Shown: piece by piece, positions 48,493 to 52,282 of the stretch
Position numbering within the stretch: the stretch's first letter is position 1
How the letters are laid out: every line of letters starts with the position of its first letter
From: Verrucomicrobiia bacterium
Lineage (GTDB): Bacteria > Verrucomicrobiota > Verrucomicrobiia > JADLBR01
Assembly: GCA_020847615.1 (NCBI GenBank)
Contig: JADLBR010000130.1
Coordinates: 1-52,282, forward strand
DNA length: 52,282 bases
Reading direction: 5' to 3'
Notes under the pieces: model-generated
Told to the model about the DNA's origin: nothing
The model's database searches: none
Seen by the model: the letters and a program-made list of their open reading frames with translations, nothing else
Position numbers and translations under genes: made by a program

Positions 48493-48756
48493 CTAGATGG
48501 CGGCGACCCCGATGATCTGTCCCCTCTTTCCGTAAAGCGGGACATGGCTGGTGCAGATGCACTTATTGGTTAAATCAGGCGAGAAGGAGATCACGTTGAT
48601 GAGCGGCTCGCCTGTCCGCATCACCTCGTTGTCGGTGTCCACGCAAGTCTTCGGACACCTCTCAGGAAAAAGGTCATAGCTCGTCTTCCCGACGACGGCG
48701 GAGATTTCCTTCACCTTGCAGTTCTCGCAGTTCCGCTTCCCATCTTGCTTCGAGCG
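48493..48756 (-). pseudogene. Remnant of a PAS-domain regulator
   Basis: An open stretch of about 87 codons whose translation, VVGKTSYDLFPE, then EVMRTGEPLINV, then PLYGKRGQIIGVAAI, matches the core and end of a PAS domain as found in PAS-containing AraC regulators and sensor kinases. A stop lies only a few codons before the PAS text on this strand (TAA around 48757-48759), and the frame stops right after the domain, so both the N-terminal part and the output domain (helix-turn-helix or kinase) are missing. The preceding codons include a CENCK motif. It lies divergent to the glycyl radical enzyme gene and may be the relic of its former regulator. A short start-less fragment like this is unlikely to work. 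Confidence 0.65.
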
Positions 48757-48774
48757 TTAAAACAACACACATTC

Positions 48775-48846
48775 TTGACACAATCATCCGAGACAGATCT
48801 TGCCTAAGTTGATAATTTCCTTCACTCGGACAGCGAGGAAGCGACC
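48775..48846 (+). promoter_or_regulatory. Leader of the glycyl radical enzyme gene
   Basis: A TTGACA hexamer at 48775-48780 could be a -35 box, but no good -10 is seen 17 bp on. GAGGAAG at 48835-48841 is a strong ribosome-binding site 5 bp before ATG 48847 and fixes that start, which matters because the N-terminus is Tat-like. Confidence 0.4.
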
Positions 48847-51054
48847 ATGAAACGACGCGAATTCCTTAAAACACTCACCTACGCCGCGATGTGGACGGGA
48901 GGGCACAGCTGCTTCGGTTGGTCCCTCACCACCGAACCGATCGGCGGCGCGGGGATTGACGAAGAGAGCGGGCGGACACGGGCCGAACTGGAGAAGATGT
49001 TCGACGCGATCGCGGAGGCGCATGCCAAGGAGCCGTTCATCGTCACGCGGACAAAATGGCTCACTGCGCTGTTCGACCACGTGCGGCTTGCGGCGAACGC
49101 GGACGACGCCTTCGTGCACTGGTTCGCGGACTGCGACCTGCTTGACCGGCGGCGCGGGCTGCGGCTACGCGCCTTCGCCCGATCGGCGCCCGAACGCGAG
49201 CGGTGCGGCGCAGGGATGAACGCAACAAACGGGGCATGGCTGGCGCGCCTCGACACGAGCCATACGTGCCCGGACTGGGAGTCGATCCTCTCGCTGGGAC
49301 CGAAAGGGCTTGCCGACCGTGCGCGGAAACGCCGCGAGACAGCCAAGACCGATGACGAACGTCTGTTTCTTGACTGCGTGGCGGAGGTGTACGACGCCCT
49401 GTCGCGGCTCTGCGTCCGCTGGGCTGCGGTCGCGGAAACGAGGGGGATGCGGGCATGCGCCGAATCCCTGCGCGCCATCGCGGCACGTCCGCCGCGCACG
49501 CTCCGCGAGGCGCTGCAGCTCTCGCTCGTCTACGACCGCGGCCAAGAGGCGGAGGGTGAATGCGTGCGTTCCCAAGGGCTTTTCGACCGCCTTTACGTGA
49601 AGTTTTATCGCGACGATCTCGCGACCGGGCGCGAGTCGCGAGACTCGGCAAAGGCGCTGCTCGCCGACTATTTCACGCGCCTCTACGCGCAACATCATCC
49701 GAATGGAAAGAACATCGGCTTCGGCGGCTATGACGCGGAGGGCGTCCCCGTCTGGAATGAAATCACCGAACTCGGCATTGAGCTTCATGACGAGCTGAAC
49801 CGCCCGAATCCCAAGCTGACGTACCGGTTCGGGAAGAATACACCGCGCGAACAGCTCGAGAAGGTGACGACGTGCCTCGCGAACGGACGTACCTCAATCG
49901 TATTCGCGAACGAAGAGGTCTTGAGCGAGATGTTCCGCCGCCGCGGAAAGTCTGTGGAGGACATCGCCCAGTACGTGCTTGTAGGATGCTATGAGCCGGG
50001 CATCCAAGGGCGCGAGATCGTCGCGTCGATGGCGGCGGAGGTGAACCTCGCGAAGCCGCTTGAAGCGGTCTTCAACAGTGGCAAGGACTTTGCGGGATCC
50101 CCACTGGGACCGGCGTGCGCGTTGCCCGAGAACGCAGAGGCCTTCGAGCACGCATACCTGCGCCAGCTCGACGCCATGATCACGTCCGCCGTCGAGGCTG
50201 CGCGTATGTGCGAACGGGCTTGGTACGACCTCAACCCCGCCCCGTTCATGTCCGGCGCCTATCGGGATTGCATCGCGAACGCGAAAGACTACTCGCAGGG
50301 CGGGTGCAGATACAATCAGAGCGGTATCATGTGCGGCGGCATCGGTACGGTCGCGGACTCGCTTGCGGCAGTGCGTTATCTCGTTGACGAAAAGAGGCTC
50401 GTCACGATGGCAGAGCTGGCGGAGATCCTGCGCGCGGACTGGAAGGATCATGAGGAGCTTCGGAGGAGGGTTGTCCGCAGCGCACCCAAGTGGGGAAACA
50501 ACGACGACCGCGCCGATCTGCCCGCGAAACGCGTTTACGACGCCGTCACCGCGCGCATCAACGCCGAGTCCAACGGACACGGCGGCACGTTCCAGGCCGG
50601 GTTCTGGTCCATCGATCGCGACAAGCCTTTCGGCGACTGCACGGCGGCGACGCCGGACGGCCGCAAGGCGAAGACGCCGATCTCGCGCAATAGCGCCGCA
50701 ACTGCGGGTTGCGGGAAGGAGGGTCCGACGGCGATCCTCCTCTCCAACGCGAAGCTCGATCTGGCGGAATCTCCGGACGGACACATCGCTGACGTGATCC
50801 TGCCGGCGTCGCTTGCGAAAGCATCGTTCGGCGCGGCCGGCATTGCCGCGTTTCTCAGAAGTTACTTCGAGATGGGCGGACAGTGCATCCACCTGAACTG
50901 TTTCGACCCGTCCACGCTCCGCGACGCGATGGCGCACCCGGAAAACTATCCGGACCTGCAGGTGCGCGTGTGCGGCTGGAACGTGCGCTGGAACGATCTT
51001 TCCCGCCGCGAACAGGTTTACTTCCTCGCCACCGCGGAAGGGCAGACAAGATAG
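48847..51054 (+). CDS. Glycyl radical enzyme (pyruvate formate-lyase-like, GCxE type) with Tat-like N-terminus
   Basis: 735 residues. The C-terminal glycyl radical loop is RVCGWNVRW with Gly710, 25 residues from the end. The active-site loop is VG-C381-Y-E383, the Cys-x-Glu pattern of dehydratase/lyase-type members such as glycerol dehydratase, CutC and sulfonate lyases. True pyruvate formate-lyase has two adjacent cysteines, so this is not PFL. The N-terminus starts MKRREFLKTL, a near-perfect twin-arginine motif, though the following hydrophobic stretch is weak and no clear cleavage site is seen. GAGGAAG supports this start. The activase gene follows 19 bp downstream. The reaction is unknown; elimination from a diol or a sulfonate would fit the motif. 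Confidence 0.85.
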   Translation: MKRREFLKTLTYAAMWTGGHSCFGWSLTTEPIGGAGIDEESGRTRAELEKMFDAIAEAHAKEPFIVTRTKWLTALFDHVRLAANADDAFVHWFADCDLLDRRRGLRLRAFARSAPERERCGAGMNATNGAWLARLDTSHTCPDWESILSLGPKGLADRARKRRETAKTDDERLFLDCVAEVYDALSRLCVRWAAVAETRGMRACAESLRAIAARPPRTLREALQLSLVYDRGQEAEGECVRSQGLFDRLYVKFYRDDLATGRESRDSAKALLADYFTRLYAQHHPNGKNIGFGGYDAEGVPVWNEITELGIELHDELNRPNPKLTYRFGKNTPREQLEKVTTCLANGRTSIVFANEEVLSEMFRRRGKSVEDIAQYVLVGCYEPGIQGREIVASMAAEVNLAKPLEAVFNSGKDFAGSPLGPACALPENAEAFEHAYLRQLDAMITSAVEAARMCERAWYDLNPAPFMSGAYRDCIANAKDYSQGGCRYNQSGIMCGGIGTVADSLAAVRYLVDEKRLVTMAELAEILRADWKDHEELRRRVVRSAPKWGNNDDRADLPAKRVYDAVTARINAESNGHGGTFQAGFWSIDRDKPFGDCTAATPDGRKAKTPISRNSAATAGCGKEGPTAILLSNAKLDLAESPDGHIADVILPASLAKASFGAAGIAAFLRSYFEMGGQCIHLNCFDPSTLRDAMAHPENYPDLQVRVCGWNVRWNDLSRREQVYFLATAEGQTR

Positions 51055-51073
51055 TGACAGGAAAACTGACACG

Positions 51074-51820
51074 ATGATAACGCCGTTGATGCTCGACACG
51101 ACGCGGATGGCCGTACACGACGGCCCGGGGCTCCGCACAACCTTTTTTGTGAAGGGGTGCCCGCTCAAATGCCGGTGGTGCCATAATCCGGAGTCGCTCA
51201 GTCCGAAACCCCAGTGGGCGCGATTCCAAGACAAATGCCAGCATCATGAAACCTGCACGATGGACGAAGCCGCTTGCCCGACAGGTGCGCTGAAGCTCTA
51301 CGGAAAGCCCATGTCCATTCCTGAAATCGTCGCGAAGGCTCGTGAGGACAAGGTGTTTTACAAACAGTCCGGCGGCGGCGTGACCCTTTCGGGTGGCGAG
51401 CCGCTCTTTTTCTCGGAGTGGGCGGTGGAACTTTTCCAAGCGTTCAAGGCAGAGGGTTTCCACACCTGCCTCGCCACCTCTCTGTTTGCCCCGCCCACCG
51501 CGGTCCAGAAGATGCTGCCGCTTGTCGACATGTGGCTCCCTGACTTCAAGGCCGATGACACCGGCCGTCATAGAACGCACACGGGCTTCCCGAACGGCAT
51601 CATCAAGAAGAATCTCAGGCTGCTGGTCAAATCCGGAGCCAAACTCGAAGTGAGGATGCTGATTGTTCCCGGATGTACGGACGGACAGGACGTGGCCGAC
51701 CGTCACAGGTATCTCCGGTCGATCGGCATCAAGGATGAGGACGTGGTGGAACTCGAATACCTGGACCTCGCGCGACCAAAATACGCCGCGCTGGGAATGC
51801 CCGACACCATGCCGCCTTAG
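51074..51820 (+). CDS. Radical-SAM glycyl radical enzyme activase
   Basis: 248 residues. C29-x3-C33-x2-C36 (GCPLKCRWC) binds the 4Fe-4S cluster that cleaves S-adenosylmethionine, and SGGEP (106-110) is the SAM-binding loop. DGPGLRTTFFVKGC before the cluster and the VEVRMLIVPGCTD-like region late in the protein are typical activase features. The ferredoxin-like insert after the radical-SAM motif is reduced: only C55, C61 and C68 remain, where many lyase-type activases have eight Cys for two extra clusters. AGGAAAA precedes ATG 51074. It abstracts a hydrogen from Gly710 of the upstream enzyme; that pairing is inferred from adjacency. Confidence 0.9.
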   Translation: MITPLMLDTTRMAVHDGPGLRTTFFVKGCPLKCRWCHNPESLSPKPQWARFQDKCQHHETCTMDEAACPTGALKLYGKPMSIPEIVAKAREDKVFYKQSGGGVTLSGGEPLFFSEWAVELFQAFKAEGFHTCLATSLFAPPTAVQKMLPLVDMWLPDFKADDTGRHRTHTGFPNGIIKKNLRLLVKSGAKLEVRMLIVPGCTDGQDVADRHRYLRSIGIKDEDVVELEYLDLARPKYAALGMPDTMPP

Positions 51821-51858
51821 TTAAGATGACGCAGCAGGAGTTGAGTGTAACCATCCGA

Positions 51859-52041
51859 TCAACCCCATCTAAGATCCCAAAATACATGCGTCCTGAAGAG
51901 TTCGAGGATCTCTCCGCGCCGTTTATGCTCCCACTCCTCCTTTGACTGCACCAATGTGCCGTCATTACACTTAAGCAGTTCGGGAGCGGGACTCTCTGCA
52001 AGCACGACTCCGGCAAGCAGATACAAGAGTTCCAGATTCAA
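51859..52041 (-). pseudogene. Remnant of a carbohydrate esterase (CE15/acetyl-xylan-esterase-like) N-terminus
   Basis: About 60 codons from a possible TTG start at 52041. The translation has a signal-like start (LLYLLAGVVLAES), then PELLKCNDGTLVQSKEEW and RRGEILELFRTHVFW. The pattern of dG-x-V-x-S-x-x-EW-x-x-RR-x-EIL-x-LF is the usual opening of secreted glucuronoyl/acetyl-xylan esterases of the alpha/beta-hydrolase fold. After LFRTHVFW, where relatives continue with YG-x-x-P and the whole hydrolase domain, the frame ends at TGA. All catalytic residues are missing, so this is a gene relic. It suggests that the locus once had another esterase. Confidence 0.55.
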
Positions 52042-52114
52042 GGGCGCCGATGGGGCTCGGTGTCGGAGCCCGGAGGCATGCGAGGGTGACGGATTCCTGC
52101 GGGGGCCGGACCGC

Positions 52115-52152
52115 TCCGAAGGCGGCAGTCGAACTGCCGCAGTCCGAAGGCG
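52115..52152. repeat. Hairpin framed by a 10-bp direct repeat
   Basis: A perfect stem GCGGCAGT-CGA-ACTGCCGC (52122-52140) overlaps the first of two copies of TCCGAAGGCG (52115-52124 and 52143-52152). The stem shares CTGCCGC with the nearby 39-bp repeat, so it may belong to the same repeat family or be a REP-like element. Confidence 0.6.
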
Positions 52153-52202
52153 CTGCGCGCGGGCCGGGGGCGGGACCGGCCCTCCGGCCTCAGATCGCTT
52201 TG

Positions 52203-52241
52203 TCGCAATTTCGAAGCGCGCTGCCGCAATTTGTCGGTTGG
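52203..52241 (+). repeat. 39-bp dispersed repeat, copy 3
   Basis: Begins TCGCAATTTCG and ends CCGCAATTTGTCGGTTGG; 32 of 39 positions match copy 1, with the same 21-bp half-site offset and the same orientation. The gene it would precede lies beyond the window edge, so the upstream-of-gene rule seen for copies 1 and 2 cannot be tested here. Confidence 0.75.
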
Positions 52242-52282
52242 CCGCCTGGCGGTGGCGCGTCATCGTCGTCGCGCGATTCGGC

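Larger units (their letters stand above)
51821..52282. other. Gene-poor, repeat-rich end of window
   Basis: No complete gene. On the - strand it holds an esterase remnant (51859-52041); then come a hairpin with flanking direct repeats (52115-52152) and the third copy of the 39-bp repeat (52203-52241). No promoter or RNA gene is recognised. Confidence 0.6.

Noticed and set aside
48847-51054. Calling the glycyl radical enzyme pyruvate formate-lyase
   Set aside because: PFL needs two adjacent active-site cysteines. This protein has a single Cys followed by x-Glu (GCYE), as in dehydratase and lyase types.
33134-52241. The 39-bp repeats as a CRISPR array
   Set aside because: The copies are many kilobases apart with no regular spacers and no cas genes.
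1-52282. tRNA, rRNA, integrase or insertion-sequence genes
   Set aside because: None was recognised on either strand, so transfer by a classical mobile element is not supported within the window.

Overview
The window is high-GC bacterial DNA, most likely from the Planctomycetes-Verrucomicrobia-Chlamydiae superphylum, with Kiritimatiellota, Lentisphaerota or a relative as the best guess. Four things point there: a very long co-directional run of secreted glycoside-hydrolase-like genes with no SusC/SusD pair, families common in that group (WbsX/GH99-like, DUF5696, DUF6259, GH141-like beta-helices, GH127-like, sulfatase, ThuA, Tat-exported Gfo/Idh), a XylR-type AraC regulator with a LacI-like sensor domain, and a glycyl radical enzyme that implies anaerobic metabolism. 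This placement is inferred from gene content; no marker gene was seen.

Region 1 (1-33106, + strand): the 3' part of mannonate dehydratase (uxuA), then a nearly unbroken chain of exported carbohydrate-active proteins, many joined by ATGA stop/start overlaps. In order they are a clan GH-A hydrolase, a DUF5696 protein, a beta-helix/CBM9 protein, an SGNH hydrolase, a WbsX/GH99-like protein, an internally deleted SGNH hydrolase, a GH42-like enzyme, a second WbsX-like protein, a GH106-like enzyme, a double (alpha/alpha)6-toroid fusion, a DUF6259 protein, a beta-helix lipoprotein, an agarase-like enzyme, a sulfatase fused to a GH127-like domain and split by one in-frame TGA, and an internally deleted agarase-like protein. 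Together they look like a toolkit for a complex, partly sulfated and uronic-acid-containing glycan.

Region 2 (33107-46710): a GH42-like gene behind a 39-bp dispersed repeat, then a XylR/AraC regulator on the - strand facing away from a catabolic operon. The operon holds a Tat-exported Gfo/Idh oxidoreductase, an MFS transporter, an FSA-like transaldolase, an IolB-like isomerase, an FGGY kinase, a GlcD-like flavoprotein with an Fe-S partner, a fucose/arabinose-isomerase-fold protein and a ThuA-like protein. Tight spacing suggests one transcript. The set reads as uptake, isomerisation, phosphorylation, aldol cleavage and oxidation of a sugar that cannot be identified from sequence alone.

Region 3 (46711-52282): a second copy of the 39-bp repeat ahead of a GH39-like hydrolase, a remnant of a PAS-domain regulator (- strand), a glycyl radical enzyme with a Tat-like N-terminus and its radical-SAM activase, a remnant of an esterase gene (- strand), and a repeat-rich end with a third copy of the 39-bp repeat. 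Several genes here and in region 1 are truncated or internally deleted, so this is a locus in flux.
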